64,000 nt of DNA from Methylotenera mobilis JLW8 (GTDB taxonomy: Bacteria; Pseudomonadota; Gammaproteobacteria; Burkholderiales; Methylophilaceae), in the NCBI RefSeq assembly GCF_000023705.1, contig NC_012968.1:620001-684000 (forward strand). The letters are read 5' to 3'. The notes beneath the pieces were generated by a model. That model did no database searches and was not told the origin of the DNA. It was given only the letters and a program-made list of their open reading frames with translations. Shown in pieces: positions 39,071 to 48,136 of this stretch (positions are counted from its first letter, which is position 1; every line of letters begins with the position of its first letter). A program made the translations under genes and the position numbers.

Positions 39071-39160
39071 AAGGCACCTGTAATTTTAAGTGTGCCTGTA
39101 GTTTAAGGTGCACTCTTAATTGTAATGAGCGTCCGTAATTTAAAGCGCGCCCGTAATAAT
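39071..39160. repeat. Degenerate 18-base tandem repeat at the mnmA 3' end
   Basis: Five imperfect units begin at about 39077, 39095, 39113, 39132 and 39150. They share a core like CCTGTAATTTAAG. The last two run across the mnmA stop into its final codons. Confidence 0.6.
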
Positions 39161-40249
39161 ACCACCACCCAAGCATACGTTACTTTCGTAAACCACGGCA
39201 GATTGGCCAGGGGTGATGGCCCATTGTTTTTGCCCAAATTTAATTTCTACCTCATCGCTGCTAATGCGATCAACCTCGCATGGGGCATCCGGCTGACGGT
39301 AGCGAGTTTTCGCCGCGTACACCCAGTTGGTGGTCGGGTTCTCTTCACTAATCCAGTGTAGTTGACCCGCCTTCAGGCCATCGTTAAGCAGTAGTGGATG
39401 TTCATGCCCTTGTACTACGATGAGCTCATTCTTTTCCATGTCTTTACCAGCTACAAACCACGGTTCGCCATTGCTCTCGCGGCTGCCGCCAATCTTAAGG
39501 CCCTGACGCTGGCCCAGGGTGTAATACATTAAGCCCTCATGGCGACCGACCAGTTTACCTTCTGGTGTTTTCATATCGCCCGGTTCACGCGGTAAGTATT
39601 TGCTTAAAAACTCTTGGAATGGGCGTTCGCCGATAAAGCAAATGCCAGTAGAGTCTTTTTTCTCTGCATTAATTAAGCCGGCACTGCGTGCAATTTCGCG
39701 CACTTCACGCTTTAGGTGCTGCCCTAACGGGAACAGGGTTTTAGAAAGCTGCGCTTGGTTAAGGCGGTACAAAAAGTAGCTTTGGTCTTTACTGCCATCA
39801 TCCGCTTTTAGTAGCTGGAACTTGCCCGGCTGTAGTGGGTTCTCACGTACTTGTGCATAGTGACCGGTGGCGATTAAGTCTGCGCCCATGCCCATGGCAT
39901 GATCCAGAAATGCTTTGAATTTGATTTCGGCATTACACAGAATATCTGGGTTAGGCGTGCGTCCTGCTTGATATTCACTCAGGAAGTTGGCAAACACACG
40001 GTCTTTGTATTCTTTACTGAAATTTACCGCTTCAATGTCAATGCCGATTTTGTCTGCCACTGATACCGCGTCGATTAAATCTTGTTTGCTTGAACAGTAT
40101 TCGTCGGTATCGTCGTCTTCCCAGTTTTTCATGAAAAGACCGGTGACTTCATAGCCTTGCTGCTTAAGTAGCAGGGCAGTGACCGAGGAGTCCACGCCGC
40201 CGGAAAGTCCGACCACGATTTTCTTTTTTTGAGCTTTATTTAAATTCAT
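39140..40249 (-). CDS. mnmA: tRNA-specific 2-thiouridylase MnmA
   Basis: This 369-residue enzyme places sulfur at C2 of the wobble uridine in tRNA-Lys, -Glu and -Gln. The PP-loop [15 protein letters not shown] lies at residues 14-28. The first catalytic cysteine is in [12 protein letters not shown], and the second in [12 protein letters not shown]. Sulfur would come from the Tus relay or a cysteine desulfurase. Upstream by 42 bases is a Nudix gene; the same pair (nudJ-mnmA) occurs in E. coli. Confidence 0.97.
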   Translation of the reverse strand: MNLNKAQKKKIVVGLSGGVDSSVTALLLKQQGYEVTGLFMKNWEDDDTDEYCSSKQDLIDAVSVADKIGIDIEAVNFSKEYKDRVFANFLSEYQAGRTPNPDILCNAEIKFKAFLDHAMGMGADLIATGHYAQVRENPLQPGKFQLLKADDGSKDQSYFLYRLNQAQLSKTLFPLGQHLKREVREIARSAGLINAEKKDSTGICFIGERPFQEFLSKYLPREPGDMKTPEGKLVGRHEGLMYYTLGQRQGLKIGGSRESNGEPWFVAGKDMEKNELIVVQGHEHPLLLNDGLKAGQLHWISEENPTTNWVYAAKTRYRQPDAPCEVDRISSDEVEIKFGQKQWAITPGQSAVVYESNVCLGGGIITGAL

Positions 40250-40291
40250 GTTTCAAATTTATAGGTATTTGAGTTTTATAGATATTGTGAG

Positions 40292-40735
40292 TTACAGATG
40301 CGTAATTACTGATAATGGAAAATGTTTTCCACTCAGGTAATCTTCAATGCAGGTGATGACCTGCGGGCTACGCATCAGCATAGCGTTGCTGCGTATTTCA
40401 TCCATTGTCATCCACACCGTGCGGATAATGCCGTCATCCAAGCCCAGTTCAGGCTGGTGCTGGCTCACACGGCCAATATAGGCAAACCTTAAATAGGTGG
40501 TGTCATTGTGTTCATGCTTCCAATGGTAGATACCAAGCAGACTGGTTGGCTCAAAGGTATAAGCGGTTTCTTCCAGCGTTTCACGTATCACCGCTTCCAG
40601 CAAGGTTTCATTGTCTTCCAAGTGTCCAGCGGGCTGGTTAAAGCGATTGCCGCGTTCCGTGGTTTCTTCTACCAACAGGAATTTACCGTTTTCTTCAATA
40701 ATCGCCGCGACTGTGGCGTGTGGCTTCCATTGCAT
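40292..40735 (-). CDS. nudJ: Nudix hydrolase, NudJ-like
   Basis: This 147-residue protein begins WKPHATVAAIIEENGKFLLVEE. The Nudix box is GHLEDNETLLEAVIRETLEETAY. E. coli NudJ (YmfB) hydrolyses HMP-pyrophosphate and nucleoside tri- and diphosphates. The position before mnmA supports the NudJ name. The spacer to mnmA has an imperfect 16-18-base repeat (40256-40308). Confidence 0.86.
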   Translation of the reverse strand: MQWKPHATVAAIIEENGKFLLVEETTERGNRFNQPAGHLEDNETLLEAVIRETLEETAYTFEPTSLLGIYHWKHEHNDTTYLRFAYIGRVSQHQPELGLDDGIIRTVWMTMDEIRSNAMLMRSPQVITCIEDYLSGKHFPLSVITHL

Positions 40736-40836
40736 AATGTAATCTTAAATTAATATAACGCTATTTTACTCTGAAGCATGCCATTTGCTGAAATATCTCT
40801 TTAGGCTCATGCAGTTATTTTGGGTGCACGTCGGCA

Positions 40837-41466
40837 TTAAGCCAATGTGGGGAATAGCCCAGTCAAACCGTGTGCAATAAATTCCACCGCCATGGCTGCG
40901 AGAATCAAGCCCATTAGCCTAGTGACGACATTAATGCCGATGTTGCCTAGCCGGTTGGAAATGCGTACCGATAGCTTGAGTGCCAGCCAGATAGTAATAC
41001 AGACCAGCGATATTGGGATAACGAGTGAAAGGTGGCTGGTGAGGCTGGTGTTTTTCTGTGCGGCAATAATCATATTACTAATAGCACCCGGCCCTGCCAG
41101 TAAGGGGATGCTCAGCGGAACGATGGCGATGACTTCGCGCTCGGCCAGGGTTTGTGCTTCTTCTGGGGTTTGGCTGGCGCCGCTTTGTTTGCCGTGCATC
41201 ATGGAGATCGCAATCAGCATGAGCAGAACACCGCCGCCTACCTGAAACGAGGGAATGGAAACACCGAAGAAGTCTAAGATTTTATCGCCCATCAATGATG
41301 AGACAGTTAGTATGATAAATACCGAGAAGGCTACGGTTCTGGCAGTGTGCGCCCGCTCTGCGTTGCTCCAGCCGCTGGTGGCGCTAATGAAAATAGGCAC
41401 GCTGCCAATCGGGTTTACAATGGCAAACAAACCCAGGCTGATTTTAAATAAACTTGGCCAATCCAT
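40837..41466 (-). CDS. MarC-family integral membrane protein
   Basis: This 209-residue protein has six hydrophobic segments. The MarC family signature FAIVNPIGSVPIFISATSG lies near the N-terminus, with its second half IPLSIPLLAGPGAISNMI near residue 115. E. coli MarC was once thought a drug-resistance factor, but its function is unknown. It lies between a Nudix gene and the divergent maf gene. Confidence 0.9.
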   Translation of the reverse strand: MDWPSLFKISLGLFAIVNPIGSVPIFISATSGWSNAERAHTARTVAFSVFIILTVSSLMGDKILDFFGVSIPSFQVGGGVLLMLIAISMMHGKQSGASQTPEEAQTLAEREVIAIVPLSIPLLAGPGAISNMIIAAQKNTSLTSHLSLVIPISLVCITIWLALKLSVRISNRLGNIGINVVTRLMGLILAAMAVEFIAHGLTGLFPTLA

Positions 41467-41533
41467 ATATTTATTTCCGTTTCATTCAATCTAACGCGTT
41501 GTTAATTCTTAGATAGTAAATTAAAGTGCCTAT

Positions 41534-42136
41534 ATGTGGAAAAATAATCATAACAACTCAACCATTATTCTTGCCTCTCGTAGCCCTCGCCGCGTGGAAC
41601 TGTTAAAGCAGATCGGGCTGGACTGTAAAATTTACCCTGCCGACATTGATGAGTCTCAGTTGCCTGACGAGTCGCCGGTGCAGTATGTCACCCGGTTGGC
41701 TCAAGAGAAGGCTGCCGCGTGTGTTACTCTGATGGCAGCTGAATATCAGGACTATCCCGTGATTGCAGCGGATACTACGGTGGCGCTGTCGGGCTTGGTG
41801 TTAGGTAAGCCGCTAGATGACAATGATGCGCGTGATATGCTGGCTAGCCTATCAGATAGTACGCATCAAGTGCATACTGCGGTGGCGCTGAATTTTAACG
41901 GTGGGATTGAGGTGCTGCTGAGTTCAACCAATGTGGAGATGATGCCATTGTCAGCGGAACAAATTGAAGAATATATTGCCACAGGAGATCATCGAGATAA
42001 GGCCGGTAGCTATGGTATACAGGGTTTAGCCGGCGCTTGGATCAAACGCATTGAAGGCAGCTATACCGGCGTGATGGGGCTGCCGATATTTGAGACTGCA
42101 GCTTTGTTAAGAAAACATCGCATTATTACGATTTAA
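41534..42136 (+). CDS. maf: Maf-family nucleoside triphosphate pyrophosphatase
   Basis: This 200-residue Maf/YhdE-like protein begins IILASRSPRRVELLKQIGL. The catalytic Asp lies in VIAADTTVAL, and GKPLDDNDARDML plus DKAGSYGIQGLAG are family motifs. It hydrolyses non-canonical or dTTP/UTP-type nucleotides and has been linked to septum inhibition. It lies 27 bases before rng; a maf-rng pair near mreBCD is known from E. coli. Confidence 0.95.
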   Translation: MWKNNHNNSTIILASRSPRRVELLKQIGLDCKIYPADIDESQLPDESPVQYVTRLAQEKAAACVTLMAAEYQDYPVIAADTTVALSGLVLGKPLDDNDARDMLASLSDSTHQVHTAVALNFNGGIEVLLSSTNVEMMPLSAEQIEEYIATGDHRDKAGSYGIQGLAGAWIKRIEGSYTGVMGLPIFETAALLRKHRIITI

Positions 42137-42163
42137 ACGATTGGTGAGTGAAGTGGGTATAAA

Positions 42164-43615
42164 TTGAGCGAAGAAGTACTAATTAATGTAACGCCGCAGG
42201 AAACACGCATTGCCATGATGGAAAATGGCGTGGTGCAAGAGTTGCAGATAGAACGTAGCTCATCACTAGGCCTGGTCGGCAATATATATCGTGGCGTTGT
42301 GTGCCGTGTGTTGCCGGGCATGCAGTCGGCATTTGTCGAGATAGGCTTACAGCGCGCAGCCTTTTTGCACGCGGGCGATGTGTTGGCGTGCGGGGATGCC
42401 GAGTTAAAACGGCCAATACAAGAGGTGTTGCACGAAGGCCAGTCGGTCATGGTGCAAGTGATTAAAGAGCCGATCGGCACTAAGGGTGCGCGACTGACCA
42501 CACACATTAGTATTGCCGGACGCTTTTTGGTGTATTTGCCGCAGCAGGAGCATATTGGGGTTTCACAACGCATAGAAATCGAGGCGGAACGCGAATCCTT
42601 AAAAGCGCGTTTGCTAGGTTTGCTGCCAGCTGATCGCGTCGGTGGCTACATAATTCGTACCATGTCGGAGGCCGCTACCGATGAGGAGCTATTGGCCGAT
42701 ATTGATTACCTCAATAAGACCTGGAAGCACATCAAGGACAAAAGCATTACCGTGCCTGAGCGCACATTGATTTTCCAAGATCTGAATCTGCCGATGCGCG
42801 TGCTACGAGACGTGTTATGTGCAGACACGGAAATGGTGCGTGTGGATTCCAGTGAAACTTACCAGCGCTTGGTGGATTTTTCTAATTTATACGCAATTGC
42901 CGCATTAGATAAACTGGTACATTACCAAGGTGAGCGCCCTCTGTTCGATTTATATAGCATCGAGCAGGAGATTGAAAAAGCCATGTCGCGCAAAGTGGAG
43001 TTAAAGTCCGGTGGCTATCTGATTTTTGACCAGACCGAGGCTTTAACCACGGTGGACGTCAATACTGGCAGTTTTGTCAGCGGTAAAAATCTGTCCGACA
43101 CTATTTTTAAGACCAATCTCGAAGCAGCGCAATCTATCGCGCGTCAACTGCGCTTACGTAATTTGGGTGGCATCATCATTATTGACTTCATTGATATGGA
43201 TGAAGACGTACAGCGCGCTGCTGTGTTGGATGAATTGCAAAAGGCTGTGGCACGCGACCGGGCACGCACCGGTATTAACGGCTTTACTCCGCTGGGCTTG
43301 GTGGAGATGACACGTAAACGAACGCGTGAAAGTTTAGCGCATATCCTGTGTGAGCCATGCTCAACATGCAAAGGTAGGGGTGAGTTAAAAACCGCACAAA
43401 CCGTCTGTTATGAGATCTTACGTGAACTGCTGCGTGAAGCTCGCCAGTTTAGCGCGCGTGAGCTACGCGTGCTTGCCGCACCTAAAGTGATAGAAATGTT
43501 GCTGGATGAAGAGTCGCAGAGTTTAGCTAACCTATCTGACTTTATTGCTAAGCCGATTTCCCTGCAGGTAGAGTCCAGCTATGCACAAGAGTCGTTTGAT
43601 ATCATTTTAATGTAA
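42164..43615 (+). CDS. rng: Ribonuclease G
   Basis: This 483-residue RNase E/G-family endoribonuclease matures the 5' end of 16S rRNA and decays some mRNAs. An N-terminal S1-like domain contains GNIYRGVVCRVLPGMQSAFVEIG. The catalytic Asp residues lie in TVDVNTGSF and IIIDFIDMD. The zinc-link pair is CEPCSTCKGRG. It lacks the long C-terminal scaffold of RNase E. The start is a TTG (MSEEVLINVTPQE by homology to the family), with only a weak GTGGGT ribosome site. Confidence 0.94.
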   Translation: MSEEVLINVTPQETRIAMMENGVVQELQIERSSSLGLVGNIYRGVVCRVLPGMQSAFVEIGLQRAAFLHAGDVLACGDAELKRPIQEVLHEGQSVMVQVIKEPIGTKGARLTTHISIAGRFLVYLPQQEHIGVSQRIEIEAERESLKARLLGLLPADRVGGYIIRTMSEAATDEELLADIDYLNKTWKHIKDKSITVPERTLIFQDLNLPMRVLRDVLCADTEMVRVDSSETYQRLVDFSNLYAIAALDKLVHYQGERPLFDLYSIEQEIEKAMSRKVELKSGGYLIFDQTEALTTVDVNTGSFVSGKNLSDTIFKTNLEAAQSIARQLRLRNLGGIIIIDFIDMDEDVQRAAVLDELQKAVARDRARTGINGFTPLGLVEMTRKRTRESLAHILCEPCSTCKGRGELKTAQTVCYEILRELLREARQFSARELRVLAAPKVIEMLLDEESQSLANLSDFIAKPISLQVESSYAQESFDIILM

Positions 43616-43669
43616 TTAGCTGACGATTCTTGTTGCTGGTATATGTGGTTTTGCTTGGGTACTTTTCAA

Positions 43670-43723
43670 GCCAGTTTCAAGCTGACACTCATAAGATGTT
43701 TTCTTTACAAGTGTCATACTGGC
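43670..43723. terminator. Composite inverted repeat between convergent rng and dynamin-like gene
   Basis: GCCAGT (43670-43675) pairs with ACTGGC (43718-43723), and inside it TGACACT (43683-43689) pairs with AGTGTCA (43710-43716). The loop is about 20 bases and there is no long T-tract, so termination is likely but not certain. Confidence 0.45.
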
Positions 43724-45811
43724 CTAAATAAATGGGGCATCAAACTGAATGGTTGATTTGTTTATTTCACGCTCAATTGAGTTGCTATTAGCCGCTAGAT
43801 TTACATGTACCGTGTTGCCTTCTGTTTCGGGCTCTTTGATATGATCGATACTGAATTTAGCGCTACGCATGAGCTTGAGCAAGGTAGCGTCTAACTGATT
43901 AGATTGGTCTTGATATTTGACTAGGTCTTTTTCCGCATTTGCTATATTTTTAATCACTTTGTCTGCGTTATTGTGTGATTCCATTAGGGACTCTGCGCGT
44001 TGATCAAGCGCAGTTTTATGCACATTAATTTGATTTTTCAACTCGCCAATTACTTGGTTTAACCAGTGGGTACAGTCTAGATGTGTCTGCTCAAAAATAG
44101 CCTGAATTTGCACACCTAAGCCTAAAAAGAACTTGCGAATCAGGAAGTTCTTTTCTGTAAGTAGGTTAACCGGGCTGGTGCAGAACTCCTCTGTCACTTT
44201 CTCTAGAGCTTGAATGCTTTCAATAAAGTGACGCATATCTAGTTGAACAGCCTCTGTTTTTTCAAAGCCATGTTTACTCCAAAACAGCTGATATAGATCA
44301 TCCGCATGTTTCTTAATAATTTGGCCTTCAGTGCTAATTTCCTCAGCTAAATTGATGGCTAATCTGGTAATTTCACGAATGTTGCGGTTGAGTCCAACAG
44401 TTGTCCAGCTATCACCCATGTCTTGTTTGGTTTGAGCCAGTGTTGTGTCTAAATAACCTAAGCTTAAGTGGCGCAGTAGCTTACTACTTAGTCGTTTGAT
44501 TTTTTCACTGCCTTGATTAAAGGTGAGTATAGATGATTCGTAGCGTTTGCGTTCTGCAACCACTTTGGCGAGAATTTCCTTGGAAGCATCATGGCTCTTA
44601 TGTTGCAATTCTCGTAGCTCCGCAAGTTGATTTTTGACACTATCCACACGGATTTGCGCTATTTTACGGGACGCTCTAATCATATTGGAGCACTCAGTCA
44701 CAACTGCTCTGCCTAGAATTTCGTGCTTAGATTGCACCATTTGTTCGGCAAGCGAGTTTTCTAAGTGATTAATACCGCTGCGCTTCAGTAGAGCTTCATC
44801 TTTGCGGATTTTTGCGACCAACGCTTTTTGTGCAGAGATGGCAAAAATATTTTTCGAGTCCAGTCCCAACTCATGTGCAGTATTTTTAATTTGTTTTTGA
44901 ATCAATAGCTCAACTTCAGCATCGGACTCTAGGCCGTCCCACAGAATATCAATTTTGTTCAATACAACCAGTTTATGTGCAGCACGCTTTTGTACGTAGC
45001 TGTTCCAAATCTGCATGTCTGATTTTGTAATGCCTGTATCTGTGGCGGTTAAAAATAGAATTGCTTGAGCATTTGGCAGAATACTAAGGGTAAGTTCAGG
45101 CTCTGCTCCCATAGTGTTGAGCCCCGGTGTATCTAATACCACTAAACCATTTTTCAGGAGCGGATGGGGATAGTTAATCAGTGCGTGACGCCAGACAGGA
45201 ATCTCAACCTTACCGCTTTCGGCTAACTGCCTTTGCATACTGGTGTCATCTTCATTCCAGAACCCCAGCCTTTTTGCGGTTTCAATGTCGACCTCTCGTT
45301 TTTGTACCAAGGCGCGCAAGGTTTGTTTCATGGCGTCAGCAGAATCAATATCCAGCCTGATTTTGTGCCAGACGTCTGGTGTGGTTTTCAAGTAACTGAG
45401 TGTGTCGTCCGATTGCCTAGTTTCTATCGGCAATAGTTTGATGCAGGGCTCTTCTCTATCGCTCCAGAAGATTTCGGTAGGACACATGGTCGTGCGCCCC
45501 GGCTCGCTCGGTAGCAACCTCTGATTAAAGTCTGAAAAGAAGAGAGCGTTTATGGTCTCGGTTTTACCGCGTGAAAACTCAGCCAAGAGTGCTAAAACTA
45601 ACTGATCTTTTTTTAAGATTTCTTTAATGTCATACAGTCTTAATTCTTGTATGGCATTTAGCGCCTCAGCATGGCCAGTCCAATCGATATATTCGTCAAT
45701 TGTAGCAATAAGATTTGCTCGCCATTGACTGTACTCTGTAATTTTCGAAGTTAAGGTCGAAGTAGCAACCGTTGCCTGATGCTGTGCAGAATTAGATATC
45801 GATATACTCAT
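43724..45811 (-). CDS. Bacterial dynamin-like GTPase
   Basis: This 695-residue protein has an N-terminal dynamin-type GTPase: the P-loop is EFSRGKTETINALFF (K83), a G2 Thr follows in GRTTMCPTE, the G3 is VLDTPGLN near 228, and the G4 is LNKID near 285. Long helical, coiled-coil-rich regions follow (about 380-680). There is one short hydrophobic stretch near residue 560 (FLGLGVQIQAIF) that could be a membrane paddle. Such proteins bind or reshape membranes; the role here is unknown. It is 14 bases after yggT on the same strand. Confidence 0.86.
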   Translation of the reverse strand: MSISISNSAQHQATVATSTLTSKITEYSQWRANLIATIDEYIDWTGHAEALNAIQELRLYDIKEILKKDQLVLALLAEFSRGKTETINALFFSDFNQRLLPSEPGRTTMCPTEIFWSDREEPCIKLLPIETRQSDDTLSYLKTTPDVWHKIRLDIDSADAMKQTLRALVQKREVDIETAKRLGFWNEDDTSMQRQLAESGKVEIPVWRHALINYPHPLLKNGLVVLDTPGLNTMGAEPELTLSILPNAQAILFLTATDTGITKSDMQIWNSYVQKRAAHKLVVLNKIDILWDGLESDAEVELLIQKQIKNTAHELGLDSKNIFAISAQKALVAKIRKDEALLKRSGINHLENSLAEQMVQSKHEILGRAVVTECSNMIRASRKIAQIRVDSVKNQLAELRELQHKSHDASKEILAKVVAERKRYESSILTFNQGSEKIKRLSSKLLRHLSLGYLDTTLAQTKQDMGDSWTTVGLNRNIREITRLAINLAEEISTEGQIIKKHADDLYQLFWSKHGFEKTEAVQLDMRHFIESIQALEKVTEEFCTSPVNLLTEKNFLIRKFFLGLGVQIQAIFEQTHLDCTHWLNQVIGELKNQINVHKTALDQRAESLMESHNNADKVIKNIANAEKDLVKYQDQSNQLDATLLKLMRSAKFSIDHIKEPETEGNTVHVNLAANSNSIEREINKSTIQFDAPFI

Positions 45812-45825
45812 GGTGTTATCTTAAC

Positions 45826-46401
45826 TTACAACGTAGAGAGTAAGTTGTTTTCTAATGGAATTAGTATAGTTGTTAGCAATAACTGTGCCGTAATGATAAA
45901 TGCGAGCGGGCTTAGGTCAAAACTCCCCGCAGGTGGGATGTATTTTCTGAAGATGCGTAATACTGGATAGGTCAGACTATTTAGTACTGGGGCAATCGGC
46001 GTGTGTGGGTTCACCCAGCTTAAAATAGCTTGAATTAACACTGCATACAGAAAAATGGACAGACTAATGCTGACAATCCCTATCAGGGCGACGCCAAAAA
46101 TAACCACCCATACCGTGTGACCCGCAATCAGGATTGGAAAGCCTTTGAGCCACAAGCTACATATGCTGAGTACGAGCTGTGTGAGGTAAGCCAACACTAA
46201 GGTGGATAGGTCTATTTTGCCGATACTAGGCAGCACGCGGCGTAACGGTTTTACTGCAAAATTGGTCACGGTGACAATTAACTGTGCCAATTGGTTTTGA
46301 AACGGCGCTTTGGTGAGTTGAAGGTAAAAGCGCAATAAAAATGCAAAGGTAAGGATGCTGAGCACTGCTTGCAGTAAAAATAAAATGGCATTATTGAGCA
46401 T
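45826..46401 (-). CDS. yggT: YggT-family membrane protein
   Basis: This 191-residue protein has two YggT repeats, each with a pair of hydrophobic segments (LRFYLQLTKAPFQNQLAQLIVTVTNFAVKPLRR and LSWVNPHTPIAPVLNSLTYPVLRIFRKYIP). Function is not established, though links to osmotic tolerance and division-site membranes have been proposed. It follows proC by 16 bases, as in many proteobacteria. Confidence 0.92.
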   Translation of the reverse strand: MLNNAILFLLQAVLSILTFAFLLRFYLQLTKAPFQNQLAQLIVTVTNFAVKPLRRVLPSIGKIDLSTLVLAYLTQLVLSICSLWLKGFPILIAGHTVWVVIFGVALIGIVSISLSIFLYAVLIQAILSWVNPHTPIAPVLNSLTYPVLRIFRKYIPPAGSFDLSPLAFIITAQLLLTTILIPLENNLLSTL

Positions 46402-46417
46402 AGTGTTTCCTAGGTGA

Positions 46418-47224
46418 TTATTGACCTAGTAGGTCTCCCAATGTCACTGATTTGTCGGCAGCTGCTTTAGCCGCTTGCGCAATGATATGTTTAATATCCG
46501 CAGACTCCAAACTTAGGATGCCTTGTTCTGTGGTGCCGCCCTTAGAGGTAACTTGCGCACGCAGGGTTTTAACATCGGTGTTGCTTTGTGACGCTAACAA
46601 GCTAGCGCCGGCAAAAGTTTGCAGCGCCAGCATATTGGCCTCTTCATCTTTTAAGCCTAATGCCACGCCTGCGGCTTGCAGGGCTTCTATAAAGTAGAAC
46701 ACATAGGCTGGCCCGCTACCTGAAATGGCAGTGACCGCATCCATTTTTGTCTCGTCATCCAGCCATAAGGTTTTACCCACCGCGGTCAGAATGGTGTCAG
46801 CCTGTTCGCGCTGTGTCTGCGTTACTTGGGGCATGGCATACAGTGCAGAAACCCCAGCCTGAATTTGCGCCGGTGTATTGGGCATCACGCGCACTATCCC
46901 TTGGTAATCATTGAGCCAGGCCGACATATCTTTACTTCTCACCCCTGCGGCAATAGAAACCACCAGTTGCGAGGTGAGTATCGCCACTACTTGCTGGCAA
47001 ACTTCCTTTAGTTGCTGTGGTTTGATGGCCAACACAATCACATCAGTGTTGTGAAATTCAGCATAAGTGTCGGTAACTTGGACATTTAGGTCTTGCGCTA
47101 ATTCGCTTCTTTTTTGCGCATCAAGCTCTAGTACCTTAATGTCTGACATTGCAAAACCATTTTGTTTCAAGCCGCCGATAATTGCGCGCGCCATATTGCC
47201 GCCGCCAATAAAGTTAATCTTCAT
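46418..47224 (-). CDS. proC: Pyrroline-5-carboxylate reductase
   Basis: This 268-residue enzyme is the last step of proline synthesis. It has the Rossmann motif KINFIGGGNMARAIIGGL at the N-terminus. The C-terminal signature (AISGSGPAYVFYFIEAL, then LRAQVTSKGGTTEQGI) holds the catalytic/dimer region. It lies in the conserved yggS-proC-yggT block next to pilT-pilU. The 140-base gap to yggS shows no terminator. Confidence 0.97.
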   Translation of the reverse strand: MKINFIGGGNMARAIIGGLKQNGFAMSDIKVLELDAQKRSELAQDLNVQVTDTYAEFHNTDVIVLAIKPQQLKEVCQQVVAILTSQLVVSIAAGVRSKDMSAWLNDYQGIVRVMPNTPAQIQAGVSALYAMPQVTQTQREQADTILTAVGKTLWLDDETKMDAVTAISGSGPAYVFYFIEALQAAGVALGLKDEEANMLALQTFAGASLLASQSNTDVKTLRAQVTSKGGTTEQGILSLESADIKHIIAQAAKAAADKSVTLGDLLGQ

Positions 47225-47364
47225 TTATGCCCTTAGTAATGTTTATTAGTCGTGTTTCTTTGTATTTAAGTGTTTATTTTTTGGTATTTAACCATGTTTT
47301 TGCCGTTGATACTTAGTGCCATTTTTGCATGGAAGTGTAAGCGTAAATTACGCTGTTGTTAGTA

Positions 47365-48063
47365 TTACGCAGCTTTTAACGGCGGCGTTCTGGCACCAAA
47401 CAGCGCTGAGCCTATGCGCACGATAGTGGCGCCCTGAGCGATGGCTGCAGGGTAGTCGCTAGACATACCGATAGACAGCGTATTCAGTGCAAAGCCTTTA
47501 CGTATCAGTGCATCATAGCATTCTCTTACTTGTTTAAATTGTGCAATCTGCTTAGCTGTCTCTGTGGTGGGGGCTGGAATTGCCATCAAACCACGCAGCT
47601 TGAGGTGCGGTAGTGCGCTAATTGCGCTGGCTAATGCTTCCAGCTGCTCTGGTGGTACACCGCTTTTGGTATCTTCGTTACTGACGTTGACTTGTATGCA
47701 AACCTGCAGTGGTAATGGCATGGATGACCTAGCCTCATTGAGGCGTTGGGCAATTTTTAAACGATCTACACTGTGTACCCAGCTGAAGTGTTGTGCAATC
47801 AGTTGTGTCTTGTTGCTTTGTATCGGGCCAATGAAGTGCCACTCTATGGCTAGGTCGGTGAGCTGTTTTTGTTTTTCTACTGCTTCTTGGCTATAGTTCT
47901 CGCCAAAAGCGGTTTGTCCTGCTGCATAAGCTTCTCGAATTGCCGCGGCTGGCTGTGCTTTACTCACTGCGAGTAACTGCACCTGTTGCTGGCTGGGGCT
48001 GGTTGCGGCGGCGGATTGAATAGTTGCTAGAATATCTTGCAAGCGATTGCTAATTGTGGTCAT
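47365..48063 (-). CDS. yggS: PLP-binding homeostasis protein YggS
   Basis: This 232-residue alanine-racemase-fold protein has the PLP lysine in LLAVSKAQPAA (K36-37 region). GENYSQEAVEKQ, EWHFIGPIQSNKT and SIGMSSDYPAAIAQGATIVRIG are family blocks. It binds pyridoxal phosphate and keeps the free pool balanced. Divergent from pilT with a 73-base gap. Confidence 0.95.
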   Translation of the reverse strand: MTTISNRLQDILATIQSAAATSPSQQQVQLLAVSKAQPAAAIREAYAAGQTAFGENYSQEAVEKQKQLTDLAIEWHFIGPIQSNKTQLIAQHFSWVHSVDRLKIAQRLNEARSSMPLPLQVCIQVNVSNEDTKSGVPPEQLEALASAISALPHLKLRGLMAIPAPTTETAKQIAQFKQVRECYDALIRKGFALNTLSIGMSSDYPAAIAQGATIVRIGSALFGARTPPLKAA

Positions 48064-48136
48064 AATTCACTAAGCCTAGAAGTTCGAGCATGTAATAACT
48101 AAAAATTAACCATAAGAATTATATCAGGAGCAGGTT

